This document shows positions 1 to 9,745 of a stretch of 64,000 nt of DNA, in pieces (the first letter of the stretch is position 1; each line of letters starts with the position of its first letter). The DNA comes from Terriglobus aquaticus (GTDB lineage: Bacteria; Acidobacteriota; Terriglobia; Terriglobales; Acidobacteriaceae): NCBI RefSeq assembly GCF_025685415.1, contig NZ_JAGSYB010000001.1, positions 3,534,001 to 3,598,000 of the forward strand, in the 5' to 3' direction. The notes under the pieces were generated by a model. It did not search any database and was not told where the DNA came from. It saw nothing but the letters and a program-made list of their open reading frames with translations. Position numbers and translations under genes: made by a program.

Positions 1-214
1 CTCGCCGCCGCTCCCAGCGGCTCACCAGCAGCGCGATCCACGGCGATCCCAGGGTTACGCTCAGGGCGTACGCCGTCACCAGCGTTCCCGCCTTTGGAAT
101 CGACACGGAAAAGTCCCGTGCCAGGTCCGGCAGCAAGCCCAGGATGATGAACTCGGTCGTGCCGATGCCAAACGCGGCAACCGCCAGCGCCAGCAGCGCG
201 CGATTCTTCAGCAT
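1..214 (-). CDS. MFS transporter, N-terminal part (cut by window edge)
   Basis: The 71 visible residues begin [16 protein letters not shown] and continue with GTTEFIILGLLPDLARDF, a pattern typical of the first membrane helix and loop of DHA1-type drug or sugar efflux permeases (AraJ/YdhP-like). A second hydrophobic helix follows. The ATG overlaps the purF stop in an ATGA, so the gene is probably translated by coupling to purF. Only the first two helices are in the window, so the substrate cannot be judged. The rest of the gene lies beyond position 1. Confidence 0.8.
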   Translation of the reverse strand, partial: MLKNRALLALAVAAFGIGTTEFIILGLLPDLARDFSVSIPKAGTLVTAYALSVTLGSPWIALLVSRWERRR

Positions 215-1689
215 CAGGCGCTTGCGACAGCAGGCAGGATCTCGTCCACATCCACCCACTGTGTCGGGTAATCGCCCGTGTAGCATGCCGTGCAGTAGCG
301 CACTGGCTTCTCATCCCCGATCGTGCAGGCGTGAATCAAGCCGTCCAGCGACAGATACGCCAGCGAGTCCGCTTCGATGAAGCGTGTGATCTCTTCCAGA
401 GAGTTGTTCGCCGCGATCAGGTCGCGCTTGTGCGGGGTGTCCACACCGTAAAAGCACGGCGACACCGTCGGCGGACAACTAATGCGCAGGTGCACTTCTT
501 TCGCGCCCGCTGCGCGCACCATGCGCACGATCTTGCGGCTGGTCGTGCCGCGGATGATCGAATCATCGATGAGCATCACGCGCTTGCCTTCCAGCAATGC
601 GCGAACGGGATTGAGCTTCATGCGCACGCCAAAGTCACGCACGCGCTGCTCCGGCTGAATGAATGTGCGGCCCACGTAGTGGTTGCGGATCAGGCCGAAG
701 TTGAACGGCACGCCGCTCTCCGATGCATAGCCAAGCGCAGCGGTCACACCGCTGTCCGGCACGGGCACGATCAGGTCCACCGGCACCGCGGACTCGCGTG
801 CAAGCTGCCGGCCCATCTCCTCACGGCTCTTCTGCACCCAGCGGCCGAAGATCTTCGAATCAGGCCGCGCGAAGTACACGTGCTCAAACACGCAGCTTGC
901 CTGCTTCGTCTCGCGGTTGAAGTAGCGCGACGTTACGCCGTCTTCACTGACCATGACCAGTTCGCCCGGCTCCACATCACGCTCGTATTTTGCGTGCAGC
1001 AGGTCAAAGGCGCACGTCTCGCTGGCAAAGACGAACGTGTCAGGCTTACCGTCTGTACCAGGAATGCGGCCCATCGAAAGTGGGCGGAAGCCATGTGGAT
1101 CGCGCGCCGCAAAGATGCGGTTGCGCGTCATCATGACGATGGAAAACGCGCCGTCCACTTGCGACAGGGAATCGGCAATGCAATCCACGAGCGTGGTCTC
1201 GCTGGAGTGCGCAATCAACTGCACAATGATCTCGGAGTCGCTGGTGGTCTGGAAGATCGCGCCGTCCCGTTCCAGTCGCTCGCGCGCGGTGCCCAGGTTC
1301 ACCAGGTTGCCGTTGTGCGCAATCGCGATCAGGCCCTTGGTCGATTCCACCTTGATTGGCTGCGCGTTCAGCAGCGCGGAATCACCGGTGGTGGAGTAGC
1401 GCGTGTGCCCGATGGCAAGGTTGCCAGGCAGCTTCGCGAGTACGGGGTCGGTGAAGATTTCACTCACCAGGCCCATGCCCTTCAGGTCATGGATGTCTTC
1501 GCCATCGGCGGTAGCGATGCCGCCCGACTCCTGGCCGCGATGCTGCAGCGAGTACAGGCCCCAGTAGGTCAGCCGCGCCGCGTCCGGGTGGTTGTAAATG
1601 GCCATGACGCCGCACTCTTCGCGCAGCTTGTCAAAGTGGTCGTCGGCCTCGTGCGCCTGCATGTCGAGTGGTTCCATTTCGTCGATCAT
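214..1689 (-). CDS. purF: Amidophosphoribosyltransferase PurF
   Basis: This enzyme catalyses the first committed step of purine synthesis, transferring glutamine ammonia to PRPP to give 5-phosphoribosylamine. The 491 residues show a short propeptide followed by the nucleophile Cys26 in CGVMAIY, so the N-terminus should be processed as in the Bacillus subtilis type. The glutaminase domain fills the first half. The PRTase PRPP loop reads [13 protein letters not shown]. Cysteines in [16 protein letters not shown] and [10 protein letters not shown] fit the four ligands of the 4Fe-4S cluster known in B. subtilis-type PurF. Both ends overlap neighbours by ATGA (purL upstream, an MFS gene downstream), indicating one transcription unit. 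Confidence 0.97.
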   Translation of the reverse strand: MIDEMEPLDMQAHEADDHFDKLREECGVMAIYNHPDAARLTYWGLYSLQHRGQESGGIATADGEDIHDLKGMGLVSEIFTDPVLAKLPGNLAIGHTRYSTTGDSALLNAQPIKVESTKGLIAIAHNGNLVNLGTARERLERDGAIFQTTSDSEIIVQLIAHSSETTLVDCIADSLSQVDGAFSIVMMTRNRIFAARDPHGFRPLSMGRIPGTDGKPDTFVFASETCAFDLLHAKYERDVEPGELVMVSEDGVTSRYFNRETKQASCVFEHVYFARPDSKIFGRWVQKSREEMGRQLARESAVPVDLIVPVPDSGVTAALGYASESGVPFNFGLIRNHYVGRTFIQPEQRVRDFGVRMKLNPVRALLEGKRVMLIDDSIIRGTTSRKIVRMVRAAGAKEVHLRISCPPTVSPCFYGVDTPHKRDLIAANNSLEEITRFIEADSLAYLSLDGLIHACTIGDEKPVRYCTACYTGDYPTQWVDVDEILPAVASA

Positions 1690-4277
1690 GCCAGCACCAC
1701 CTCTGCTTCCAGCGCCTCGTGCAGCGCGCCTTCTGTGATAGCCTTCAACTCCGCCAACGACGCGTCCAGAAAGTGTCCGCCCGGCGTGTTTACTTCCAAG
1801 CGGTTGCCGCCGGTTTTGCCAAGCGGGTAGCTCATCAGGCCAGCGTCAGTCACCAGCTTCTCCACCTTGCCGAGATTGTCAGGGGAGCAGGTGACCAGCA
1901 GATTGCCGTCTTCCAGGAAAGAATTTGCCAACGCTGCGGCGGGCGGTTCACCCGGGAACTGGATGCGAACGCCGATGCCGTTCGTAAGCGCACACTTCGC
2001 AAGCGTTACCGGCAAGCCGCCGCTGCCGATGTCTGCCGCGGAGTGCAGTAGCGATTGCGCTGCCGCTTCCGCCAGAAAGCGGTTCGCGGCGGCTTCGTCG
2101 CTCAGATCCAGAGCGCGCAGTTCGCCCCACTCGGCACCAAAGATCACGCGCGCATATTCGGTCATGCCCATGCGCGGCGGAATGGCGAACGGATCGCGCG
2201 AGGCTCCGGCTTTTTCCTTCGGAAAGATCAGAAGGATTGAATCGCCGCTGTGCTGAAATCCACTCGGGATGGCCTTGGTCACGTCGTCCAGGATGCCGAC
2301 GATGCCGAGCACAGGGGTAGGGTAGATGCCCTCGCCCTTGGTCTCGTTGTAGAGCGAGACATTGCCGCCGGTGATGGGTGTGCCGAGCGCGGTGCAGGCT
2401 TCCGCAATGCCGTCGATGGCGTTGGAAAGCTGCGCCATGATCTCCGGCTTTTGCGGATTGCCGAAGTTCAGGCAGTTGGTTGCGGAGACCGGCGTGGCGC
2501 CGGTGCAGGCCACCTTGCGCGCAGCTTCGGCAACGGCGTGCATCGCGCCCAGCTTGGGGTTCAGGTACGTCCATCGGCCGTTGCCAGCCAACGCCATAGC
2601 GATGCCGCGCTCAGGCTTGCCAGTCTGCGGATCACCTGTGCCCTTGATGCGGATGACGCCCGCCTCAGCCTCACCCGGTCCGAACACAGTGTTGGTCTGC
2701 ACCATGCTGTCGTACTGCTCGTACACGTAGCGCTTGGAGCAGATGTTCGCGGACGCCAGCAGCTTCTTGAGATCCGCGGTGTAGTCGCGCGGCTTCTGCA
2801 TCTCGGCCAGCACATGCGCGGGAGCCTCCGCGGCAATCGGCGCCTTCCAGGTACCCACGGGACGGTGATAGACCGGAGCGTCATCGGTGAGCGATTCATT
2901 GGACAGGTCCGCGACCAGTTCCCCGTGGTGGCGAACGCGCATGCGGTTTTCAGGAATTACGGTACCGACCACCGAAGCGTCGAGGCCCCACTTGTCGAAG
3001 ACGTCCAGCACTTCCTGCTCGCGGCCGGCGTGGGCCACCAGCAGCATGCGCTCCTGCGATTCAGAGAGCATGATCTCGTAGCTGGTCATGCCGGAGTCGC
3101 GCTGCGGCACCAGATCGAGTTCGATCTCGAGACCCACGCCACCGCGCGCGCCCATCTCACAGGTGGAGCAGGTAAGGCCGGCGGCGCCCATATCCTGAAT
3201 GCCGGCAACCGCACCGGTCTTCATCGCCTCAAGGCAGGCTTCCAGCAGCAGCTTTTCCAGGAACGGGTCGCCCATCTGGACGTTGGGCCGCTTCTGCTCG
3301 CTGCCTTCGGTGAATTCTTCGCTGGCCATGGTCGCGCCGTGAATGCCGTCGCGGCCCGTCTTCGCGCCCACGTAAATCACCGGGTTGCCGACGCCGGTGG
3401 CCTTGGCATAGAAGATCTCATCGTGGCGCACAAGGCCGAGCGCAAAGGCGTTCAGCAGCGGATTCCCGCTGTAGCAGATCTCAAAACGCGTCTCGCCACC
3501 CAGGTTCGGAACGCCGAAGCAATTACCGTAGCCAGCGACGCCATGCACGACGCCTTCCATAACGCTGCGGTTCTTCGCGTAGTCGATGGCGGCAGAGGGA
3601 ACAGGGCTGAGGGAAGAGGCAACACTCGCCGCGGATGCAGTCGCAGCGTCTGCTTCTTCTGAGGTGTCTTCGGTCGCGCCGTGGAAGGGCTCCGTCGCCT
3701 CGACGGACGTCTGAGCTGTTGCCTGAGCCCTATCGCCTGATCCCTGCTTCTCCGGCAGCAGCGGGCCGAAGCGCAAGGAATCCATTACAGCCAGGGGTCG
3801 CGCGCCCATGGTGAAGATGTCGCGCAGAATGCCGCCCACGCCGGTTGCGGCGCCCTGGTACGGCTCAATGTAGCTGGGGTGATTGTGCGATTCAATCTTG
3901 AACGCGCAGGCCCAGCCGTCGCCCACGTCAATAATGCCAGCGTTCTCGCCCGGACCCTGTACCACCGCTCCGGGGCCGCTGGTGCGATCGCCCTTCGTCG
4001 GCAAGCGCTTCAGGTGAACGCGGCTCGACTTGTACGAGCAGTGCTCTGACCACATCACGCTGTAAATACCCAGCTCCGTCAACGACGGGGTGCGGCCGAG
4101 CGCGGCGAGGATCTTTGCGTACTCGTCTTCGGTAATGCTGTGGGTTTTCAGCAGCCCGGCAAGCTGTGCGGGCGTTGCCTGAATGGGCCTGGGTACGTCG
4201 TGCGGGGCGGACGGTGCAACCGGTGTTCCCGTGACCGCGACCTCCGCCTCGTGGGTGCTGGCTGTGGGCTGGCTCAC
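1686..4277 (-). CDS. purL: Phosphoribosylformylglycinamidine synthase II, with a low-complexity insert
   Basis: This is the synthetase subunit that converts FGAR to FGAM in purine synthesis. Recognisable blocks are [15 protein letters not shown] (residues 71-85), [20 protein letters not shown] (about 127-146), [14 protein letters not shown] and the C-terminal AIRS-like half. At 863 residues it exceeds the usual length of about 740. The excess is an N-terminal extension of roughly 30 residues plus an Ala/Ser/Thr/Glu-rich stretch at about 172-231, inserted between the DSLRFG strand and [12 protein letters not shown]. The start is GTG, inside a GTGA overlap with the upstream kinase; the next in-frame ATG falls within the catalytic core. 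No purS or purQ is present in the window, although small PurL normally needs both as partners. Confidence 0.95.
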   Translation of the reverse strand: MSQPTASTHEAEVAVTGTPVAPSAPHDVPRPIQATPAQLAGLLKTHSITEDEYAKILAALGRTPSLTELGIYSVMWSEHCSYKSSRVHLKRLPTKGDRTSGPGAVVQGPGENAGIIDVGDGWACAFKIESHNHPSYIEPYQGAATGVGGILRDIFTMGARPLAVMDSLRFGPLLPEKQGSGDRAQATAQTSVEATEPFHGATEDTSEEADAATASAASVASSLSPVPSAAIDYAKNRSVMEGVVHGVAGYGNCFGVPNLGGETRFEICYSGNPLLNAFALGLVRHDEIFYAKATGVGNPVIYVGAKTGRDGIHGATMASEEFTEGSEQKRPNVQMGDPFLEKLLLEACLEAMKTGAVAGIQDMGAAGLTCSTCEMGARGGVGLEIELDLVPQRDSGMTSYEIMLSESQERMLLVAHAGREQEVLDVFDKWGLDASVVGTVIPENRMRVRHHGELVADLSNESLTDDAPVYHRPVGTWKAPIAAEAPAHVLAEMQKPRDYTADLKKLLASANICSKRYVYEQYDSMVQTNTVFGPGEAEAGVIRIKGTGDPQTGKPERGIAMALAGNGRWTYLNPKLGAMHAVAEAARKVACTGATPVSATNCLNFGNPQKPEIMAQLSNAIDGIAEACTALGTPITGGNVSLYNETKGEGIYPTPVLGIVGILDDVTKAIPSGFQHSGDSILLIFPKEKAGASRDPFAIPPRMGMTEYARVIFGAEWGELRALDLSDEAAANRFLAEAAAQSLLHSAADIGSGGLPVTLAKCALTNGIGVRIQFPGEPPAAALANSFLEDGNLLVTCSPDNLGKVEKLVTDAGLMSYPLGKTGGNRLEVNTPGGHFLDASLAELKAITEGALHEALEAEVVLA

Positions 4278-5770
4278 ACAGCTAGTGTCGCACGCTCCTC
4301 CTGTGCAATCGGAGTGCTGGCCGGTTCTCCCGGAGGAGTTGCCGGCAGGTAGAGCACAAACTGCGTGCCGGACGCACCCTGCCGCGTGCTGCTGGTGAAC
4401 TGCATCGTGCCGCCGTGACGCTGCAGGATTTCGGCCGAAATGGAGAGACCCAGCCCGGTGCCACTGGCACCCTTGGTCGTGAAAAACGGCTCAAGGATGC
4501 GCGCCTGGTCCGCCTCAGAGATACCCTGGCCGGTGTCGGCGGCAACCACCTGCACGCCGTCCTTGTATTTCTGCACGGACAGGTCCAGCCGGCCTCCCAG
4601 CGGCATGGCGTCGATCGCGTTGCCGACCAGGTTGGCAAAGACCTGCCGAATCTCACCGGCGCGGCACGTCACTCGCGGTGCGGCGGGATCCCAGTCCTTG
4701 TTGACGACGATGCCCGCCCTCTTCAGCCGTTTGTCAAAAATCACCAGCGCCGATTCAAACAGTTCGGCCAGTGACGTGGAGGTGGGCGCGCCCTGCTGAC
4801 GGTAGAACTTCAGCGTATGTGCCGTAATTTCGGCAATGCGGGCAAGTTCGTCCTGCGCCATACGAAGGTATTCGCGCTCGGCCTCGCCAACATTGCCGTG
4901 CTCGGCCAGATACAGCAGGTTTGTGACGGCTTCCAACGGATTGTTGATTTCGTGAGAGATCGAGGCGGCGATCTTGCCGGCCGCGCTCAGACGTTCCGCA
5001 CTGCGAGTAGCTTCCTGCGCGGCGAAGCGGGCCTGGTTTGTCGCTTCCAGCAGGCGCACCTTGTCCCGCGAAAAGACCACCAGGAGTCCAACGGTGAAGA
5101 TAAGCGCATTCCCAACACCAACGCGCCCCAGTTCCGCACCGCTGAACGAGTTCGGACCGACCACGCTGGTTGCGCCTGCAGGCAGCATCATCGCAAACAT
5201 ACCGGTGTAGTGCATGCCGCAAATCGCCAGACCCAGTACCAGCGAAGCGATAGCCTGGCGGCGTGCGCTAAACTCGCCCCGTCCACTGCGGCGGAACAGG
5301 TCCAGCGCAACGAACGATGCGCCAAACGCAATCAGCGCAGACAGCAGCACCAGCGGCCGGCTCCACATCTCGGGCTCCGTGAAGCGCAGGGCGCTCATGC
5401 CGATGTAGTGCATGCCGCAAATGCCTGCCCCAACCAGCAGGGCTCCGGCCAGCATGTGGTTGCGCTTCGCTCCGGCGCGATGGCGAATAGTAATGCGCAC
5501 TGCCAGCCATGAAGCGACCACGGCGGCAAGAACCGACAACAGGGTTCGATCCAACGCGTAGTACAGCGGAAAAGGCGGTTTCCACGCCAGCATCCCGACA
5601 AAGTGCATGGACCAGATGCCTAGACCGAGCGTGGCACCGCTGATGAAAGTCCAGAGCTCGGGCCGGGTGCTGTAGCGCGTGTGTTCGATCGACTCGAACG
5701 CGACGTAGCCCGCGAGCGAGGCGATGACAAACGAGAACAAGACCGTCCACAAATCGAAGTAGCCGGGCAA
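4274..5770 (-). CDS. MHYT-domain membrane sensor histidine kinase
   Basis: This 498-residue membrane kinase has an N-terminal seven-helix-type MHYT sensor, with three motifs reading MHFVGM, MHYIGM and MHYTGM. Such motifs are proposed to bind a metal and sense gases (O2, CO or NO). The kinase core follows: H-box [20 protein letters not shown]-box [10 protein letters not shown], and G-boxes DTGQGIS and GTGLGLSI. I chose a TTG start at 5770 because it gives PGYFDLWTV as the natural N-terminus of this domain and has GGAG nine bases upstream. The frame stays open upstream only as a shadow of the aldo/keto reductase. No response regulator is adjacent. Its stop overlaps the purL start. Confidence 0.88.
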   Translation of the reverse strand: MPGYFDLWTVLFSFVIASLAGYVAFESIEHTRYSTRPELWTFISGATLGLGIWSMHFVGMLAWKPPFPLYYALDRTLLSVLAAVVASWLAVRITIRHRAGAKRNHMLAGALLVGAGICGMHYIGMSALRFTEPEMWSRPLVLLSALIAFGASFVALDLFRRSGRGEFSARRQAIASLVLGLAICGMHYTGMFAMMLPAGATSVVGPNSFSGAELGRVGVGNALIFTVGLLVVFSRDKVRLLEATNQARFAAQEATRSAERLSAAGKIAASISHEINNPLEAVTNLLYLAEHGNVGEAEREYLRMAQDELARIAEITAHTLKFYRQQGAPTSTSLAELFESALVIFDKRLKRAGIVVNKDWDPAAPRVTCRAGEIRQVFANLVGNAIDAMPLGGRLDLSVQKYKDGVQVVAADTGQGISEADQARILEPFFTTKGASGTGLGLSISAEILQRHGGTMQFTSSTRQGASGTQFVLYLPATPPGEPASTPIAQEERATLAV

Positions 5771-5808
5771 AGCGAGTTTCTCCGCCCCCAGCTTACAGGC
5801 GATAGCCG

Positions 5809-6861
5809 TCAGAAGGCACGGTGAACTTCCGCTCCGGCGAAGATCATTTTCTTGCCCGCCGGCGAGAAAAAGCGGTCCATGCTGGTGGGTTCGGTCGCGC
5901 TTGCCCGGTCCAGTGCCTCCACCTGCTCCCGCGAAAGTTGCAGATCGAGCGCCGCCAGATTGCTGCGCAACTGCTCGACCGTCTTCGCGCCCAGAATGGT
6001 CGAGGTCACGCCTGGCCGACTGTACACCCAGGCCAGCGCCATCTGGGCGAGGTCTAAGCCAGCCTCGGCAGCCACCTGCCGCACGCGCTCCAGCACCTGC
6101 CAGTTCCGCTCCGTGAACTTCTGGAACGAGGGGAGGTTCAGGTCCAGCCGGCCGCCTCCCTGCTGTGCGCTGCCGCTGGCGTTGCGCGAATACTTGCCGG
6201 CCAGAAAGCCTGCTGCCAGCGGACTCCAGGGCGTAATGCCCATGCCGCACACCTCCGCCGCCTTCACGTATTCCGCTTCGATCTCACGGCTGGTCAGCGA
6301 GTACTCCATCTGCAGGGCGATCGGGCCGGGAACGCCCCGTGCCTCCGCCAGCGTCGCTATGCGTGTGGCGTACCAGGCTGGCACGTCAGACAAGCCGAAG
6401 TAGCGAATCTTGCCAGCGCGAATCAGGTCGCCCATGGATTGCAGGACTTCGTCGATCGGCGTCACCTGGTCCCAGGCGTGCATCCAGAGCAGGTCCACAT
6501 AGTCGGTGCGCAGGCGGCGCAGCGATCCCTCCAGCGCACGAATGAGGTTCTTGCGGCTGTTGCCGCCCAGCAGCGGCCGTCCCGGGTTGGGGTTGAAGGT
6601 GTACTTGGTCGCCAGCACCACGTCGTCGCGCAGTCCGGCCTCCGCGATGTAGCCACCCAGCAGTTCCTCGCTGCGGCCCTTTGCATACACGTCCGCCGTG
6701 TCAAGGAAGTTGCCGCCGGCGTCGATGTAGGCGCGGAAGACCTGCTCGCTCACATCGTCCGGCGATCCCCACCGCGGCGTTCCGAAGGTCATGGTGCCCA
6801 GGGCAACGGGAGAGACCAGGAGGCCGGAGCGGCCCAGGGTACGCAAATCGTTCGGCTTCAT
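5809..6861 (-). CDS. Aldo/keto reductase (first copy)
   Basis: An NADPH-dependent oxidoreductase with a TIM-barrel aldo/keto reductase fold, about 350 residues. It begins KPNDLRTLGRSGLLVSPVALG. The catalytic tetrad is visible as the D and Y of FLDTADVY, K in LATKYTFNP and H in DLLWMHAWD. TSTILGAKTVEQLRSNLAAL is the usual cofactor-binding C-terminal segment. The ATG at 6861 was preferred to an upstream one because the extra 37 residues are Arg/Cys-rich and unlike the family. The gene is divergent from the SseB-like gene, with 68 bases between them. Physiological substrate unknown. Confidence 0.9.
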   Translation of the reverse strand: MKPNDLRTLGRSGLLVSPVALGTMTFGTPRWGSPDDVSEQVFRAYIDAGGNFLDTADVYAKGRSEELLGGYIAEAGLRDDVVLATKYTFNPNPGRPLLGGNSRKNLIRALEGSLRRLRTDYVDLLWMHAWDQVTPIDEVLQSMGDLIRAGKIRYFGLSDVPAWYATRIATLAEARGVPGPIALQMEYSLTSREIEAEYVKAAEVCGMGITPWSPLAAGFLAGKYSRNASGSAQQGGGRLDLNLPSFQKFTERNWQVLERVRQVAAEAGLDLAQMALAWVYSRPGVTSTILGAKTVEQLRSNLAALDLQLSREQVEALDRASATEPTSMDRFFSPAGKKMIFAGAEVHRAF

Positions 6862-6929
6862 CACCGCATTGGATGCTCCGCAGCAGCAGAGGCGGCGCGG
6901 CGCAGCGGCGGACCGTATGCTGAACGAGC

Positions 6930-7316
6930 ATGGAACCATCCAACGATCTCGATCGGGCGATCCTAGCGGCACGCGCCGGGAGCTTGTCGCAGCAGGACTT
7001 CATCGCCGCCCTGGTCCACAGCACAATCGCCGTCCCCAGCCGGACGGAGGTGCTCACCGAACTGAGCGAGATCCGACCCATCCTGCTCGACAAGGGGAAC
7101 GAAACATTCGTCGCCGCATTCACGGAGCCGTCCTATGCGGACGCATTCCGGCACATGGCGGGCTTCTGTGTCGAGATCGAAGCCTTGGCCTGGCTGCGGG
7201 CTATCCCGCGCGACATCGGCCTGGTGATCAATCCGGGCATGGACGCGGCCATCCAGTTTTCAGCCGCGGGGGTTCAGCAGATTGTGCGTAACTTCTCGCC
7301 GGTGCCAATCAACTAG
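6930..7316 (+). CDS. SseB-domain protein
   Basis: A 128-residue soluble protein. Its layout matches the SseB N-terminal domain: LDRAILAARAG, then an LVHSTIAVPSRTEV strand, LLDKGNETFVAAFTEPSYAD, and a C-terminal GLVINPGMDAAIQFSAAGVQQI. In other bacteria the SseB domain occurs in enhanced-serine-sensitivity and type III secretion proteins, but most single-domain members have no assigned role. It is monocistronic, sits between divergently and convergently oriented neighbours, and no clear ribosome-binding site precedes the ATG. Confidence 0.75.
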   Translation: MEPSNDLDRAILAARAGSLSQQDFIAALVHSTIAVPSRTEVLTELSEIRPILLDKGNETFVAAFTEPSYADAFRHMAGFCVEIEALAWLRAIPRDIGLVINPGMDAAIQFSAAGVQQIVRNFSPVPIN

Positions 7317-7359
7317 CCGGTTCCGCAGGCCGCGCCGTTCGTTGCCTTGGAGCGGAGCA

Positions 7360-7803
7360 CTATCGCCCGGTGGAACCAAAGCCGCCTGCACCGCGGACCG
7401 TCGCCTGCTGCGAGTCGTCCATCGCGGCGACTTCGACAAACTCCGCCTCGATGCGCCGCACTAGGCGCAACTGTGCAACCCGGTCTCCTGCGGCCAGGGT
7501 CACCGGAGCATCCGTCACATTGATCAGCACAACTTTGATTTCGCCGCGGTAGCCCGGATCGATCACGCCTGCCAGCGTGGTGATGCCTCGCATGGCGAGT
7601 CCGCTGCGGTCCTCGACCAGCGCACCATATTCGGGAGGAAACGCCATCGCCAGCCCGGTCGGAACTACGCAGGTCTGCTGCGGCATCACCGTTGCGGGAG
7701 CAACGCTGTACAGGTCTGCGGCCAAGTCACCGTATGGGCCATGGTGCGCGTAACGCGGCAGTTTGGCGTCGGGGTGCAGGCGGGCAACGGAGACCTGAAG
7801 CAT
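7360..7803 (-). CDS. dut: Deoxyuridine 5'-triphosphate nucleotidohydrolase
   Basis: Trimeric dUTPase, 147 residues, hydrolysing dUTP to dUMP and pyrophosphate. This keeps uracil out of DNA and supplies thymidylate synthesis. All five family motifs can be placed: AADLYS (I), EDRSGLA (II), GVIDPGYRGE (III), GDRVAQLRL (IV) and the phosphate-binding tail GAGGFGSTG (V), which closes over the active site. Length and motif spacing are normal. A small zinc-ribbon gene lies 51 bases upstream on the same strand and may be co-transcribed. Confidence 0.97.
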   Translation of the reverse strand: MLQVSVARLHPDAKLPRYAHHGPYGDLAADLYSVAPATVMPQQTCVVPTGLAMAFPPEYGALVEDRSGLAMRGITTLAGVIDPGYRGEIKVVLINVTDAPVTLAAGDRVAQLRLVRRIEAEFVEVAAMDDSQQATVRGAGGFGSTGR

Positions 7804-7854
7804 GGGGTCAGCATACCGCTGCCGACGGCTTACGCCTGTGGAAGCCAGCAGAGA

Positions 7855-8058
7855 TCAGGTCTGTTCGTAAGTCTGAACCGCGCGCCTATGGCGGCGCGAT
7901 TCACCGCGGTCCCGCAGCATGGTCCGGGCGCTGCAAGCGCGGCAACGCCACGGATACATGCCGACCAGGGCAAAGACGAACCTCTCCATGAAGCCCTGTC
8001 GGCTGCTCCGACGCAGATTGCTGTGCCCGCATCCGGAACAAACACGTTCCACCATCAT
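7855..8058 (-). CDS. Small zinc-ribbon protein
   Basis: A 67-residue protein with two CxxC knuckles, CSGCGHSN and CRACSART, separated by a hydrophobic stretch (GFMERFVFALVGMYPW). The layout resembles short zinc ribbons common in Acidobacteriota that carry a single hydrophobic segment between the knuckles. The ATG at 8058 has an AGGAG five bases upstream, which decides the start. The frame is open further upstream, but an alternative ATG there sits directly against an AGGAGG with no spacing. Function unknown; a nucleic-acid or protein contact is only a guess. Confidence 0.7.
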   Translation of the reverse strand: MMVERVCSGCGHSNLRRSSRQGFMERFVFALVGMYPWRCRACSARTMLRDRGESRRHRRAVQTYEQT

Positions 8059-8247
8059 CTGCACTCCTGCGTTACCCGGTTTGCGGCTGGGGAAGACAAA
8101 CCACATCCTCCTAACTGCACGCAATACTCCGTTAGACGCAATTTGGGGAACTTGGACCGAATCGGAACTGTATTTTTCTGACACACCGGAGCGTTCGGAC
8201 CGGCGACTGCTCCTCGCGATCCGAACACCCCGGCTGCGGTGTGTCTG

Positions 8248-9291
8248 CTACCGAACGGACGGTGGAATCGGGTTCCGCTCCTGAAACTGCCGCTGGTGCC
8301 AATACGGGTACGGCACCGGGCGGTCGCTAGCCGCGTCCAGTGCGGCGACCTGCTCGCGCGTGAGCCGGAACTCCGCCGCGGCAAGGTTCGCCTGCAGCTG
8401 CTCTTTCTTGCGGGCTCCGATGACGAGGCTGCTGACCGTGGGCTTCTGCAGGAGCCAGTTCAGCGCAATTTGGGGGACCGACTTACCGGTTTCGGCCGCA
8501 ACCTTGTCCAGGGCGTCGACGACCTTGTACAGGTATTCGTCCTCCACTTCGGGCCCGGCGTCGGCTCCACCCTGGCCGATGCGGCTGTCCTTGGGTGCTG
8601 GCTGCCCGCGGCGAATGCGGCCGGTCAGGCGTCCCCACCCGAGCGGGCTCCAGACCAGGCACCCTACGCCCTCGGCAAGGCCCAGCGGCATCAGTTCCCA
8701 CTCGTAGTCGCGACCCACGAGGGAGTAATAGGCCTGGTGCGCCACGTAGCGCGCCCACCCATATCGTTCGCTCACGTCCAGCGATCGCTGCAGGTGCCAT
8801 CCACTGAAGTTGGAGCAGGCGATGTAGCGCACCTTGCCCTCGCGCACCAGCTTGTCGAGCGTGTTCAACGTCTCTTCGATCGGGGTCAGGGCATCGAACG
8901 CATGCATGTGGTAGACGTCGATGTAGTCCGTCTTCAGGCGCTTGAGACTGCCTTCAACCTGCTGCGTGATGTGCAGGCGCGACGACCCCACGTTGTTCTC
9001 GCCGGGGCCAAAGCGGAAGGTAGTCTTGGTGCTGAGCAGAACGGACTCGCGCGGGAGGTGGGAGATGGCTTCGCCCAGAACTTCTTCCGATGCTCCGTTC
9101 GAATACACGTCCGCAGTATCGAAGAAATTGACGCCTGCTTCCATGCAGGTGTCGATCAGCTCGCGCGCCTCCGCGACGTCTGAGGTTCCCCACTTTTTGA
9201 AGAAGTCGTTGTTGTGGCCGCCGAATGTGCCCGTGCCGTAGCACAGTACCGGGACCTGCAGACCGCTCTTGCCTAGCTGTCGAAACTCCAT
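8248..9291 (-). CDS. Aldo/keto reductase (second copy)
   Basis: A 347-residue aldo/keto reductase of the YajO/potassium-channel-beta-like group. Tetrad residues lie in NFFDTADVYSNG (D, Y), LLSTKTTFRFG (K) and DVYHMHAFDALTPIEE (H). LVWSPLGWGRLTGRIRRG and SSLVIGARKKEQLQANLAA form the NADPH site. It is clearly diverged from the copy at 5809-6861, so this is not a recent tandem duplication. Downstream lie the zinc ribbon and dut, about 190 bases away. Substrate unknown. Confidence 0.9.
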   Translation of the reverse strand: MEFRQLGKSGLQVPVLCYGTGTFGGHNNDFFKKWGTSDVAEARELIDTCMEAGVNFFDTADVYSNGASEEVLGEAISHLPRESVLLSTKTTFRFGPGENNVGSSRLHITQQVEGSLKRLKTDYIDVYHMHAFDALTPIEETLNTLDKLVREGKVRYIACSNFSGWHLQRSLDVSERYGWARYVAHQAYYSLVGRDYEWELMPLGLAEGVGCLVWSPLGWGRLTGRIRRGQPAPKDSRIGQGGADAGPEVEDEYLYKVVDALDKVAAETGKSVPQIALNWLLQKPTVSSLVIGARKKEQLQANLAAAEFRLTREQVAALDAASDRPVPYPYWHQRQFQERNPIPPSVR

Positions 9292-9334
9292 GCAAGTTCA
9301 GATGCTCGCGAGCGCGCGAGGGCACAGCGTCGAA

Positions 9335-9713
9335 CTATGCCGCGCGGGCTTCAGTCTGCTGCTGCAGCTTGGCTTCGATTACGGAAACGCGCTCCGCCAG
9401 CGCGGAAACCTGCTTGTAGACCACAAGCTCATTCTCTGCCTTGCTCTGGTTGATGGCTGCCAGAAGGGCGTGGAACTGTGCGTCAGTGCGGGCGTGCGAG
9501 GCCTCGAACTTGTCGCTGATGTGCCGTTCCAACGCTGAGATCTGCTCAGAGAGGCGCTTGTCGACCGACGCTATCTGCTCGGAAAGCCGCTTGTCGACGG
9601 ACGCGATCTGCTCGCGCAGCGACTCGACCTTTACCTTCAGTTCACGCATCCGGAGCAACCACATCCTGAATGGCTGTCTTGACGGTCTGAACGATGTTTT
9701 CGCCGCTGCTCAT
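9335..9713 (-). pseudogene. Coiled-coil protein gene broken by a frameshift
   Basis: A well-formed start (ATG at 9713, GGAG four bases upstream) opens MSSGENIVQTVKTAIQDVVA but stops at a TGA (9642-9644) after 23 codons, just after APDA. A second frame continues without a gap as RELKVKVESLREQIASVDKRL. Joining the two would give a continuous protein of the APD-x-RELK coiled-coil type that I recognise from Terriglobia. One base too many or two too few near 9645-9652 explains the break. The second part carries an 11-residue coiled-coil unit (EQIASVDKRLS) twice plus a diverged third copy. It could be a real pseudogene, a sequencing error, or programmed frameshifting, which is least likely because no slippery site is seen. 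Confidence 0.65.
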
Positions 9714-9745
9714 GCGTCTCCAGTGTACCTTCGCCCCGCCTGGAA

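Noticed and set aside
331-1830. 499-codon plus-strand frame opposite purF
   Set aside because: Shadow of PurF codons, with Arg/His-rich composition and no family pattern.
6862-6972. Longer N-terminus for the first aldo/keto reductase
   Set aside because: The extra 37 residues are Arg/Cys-rich, unlike the family, and would overlap the divergent SseB-like gene.
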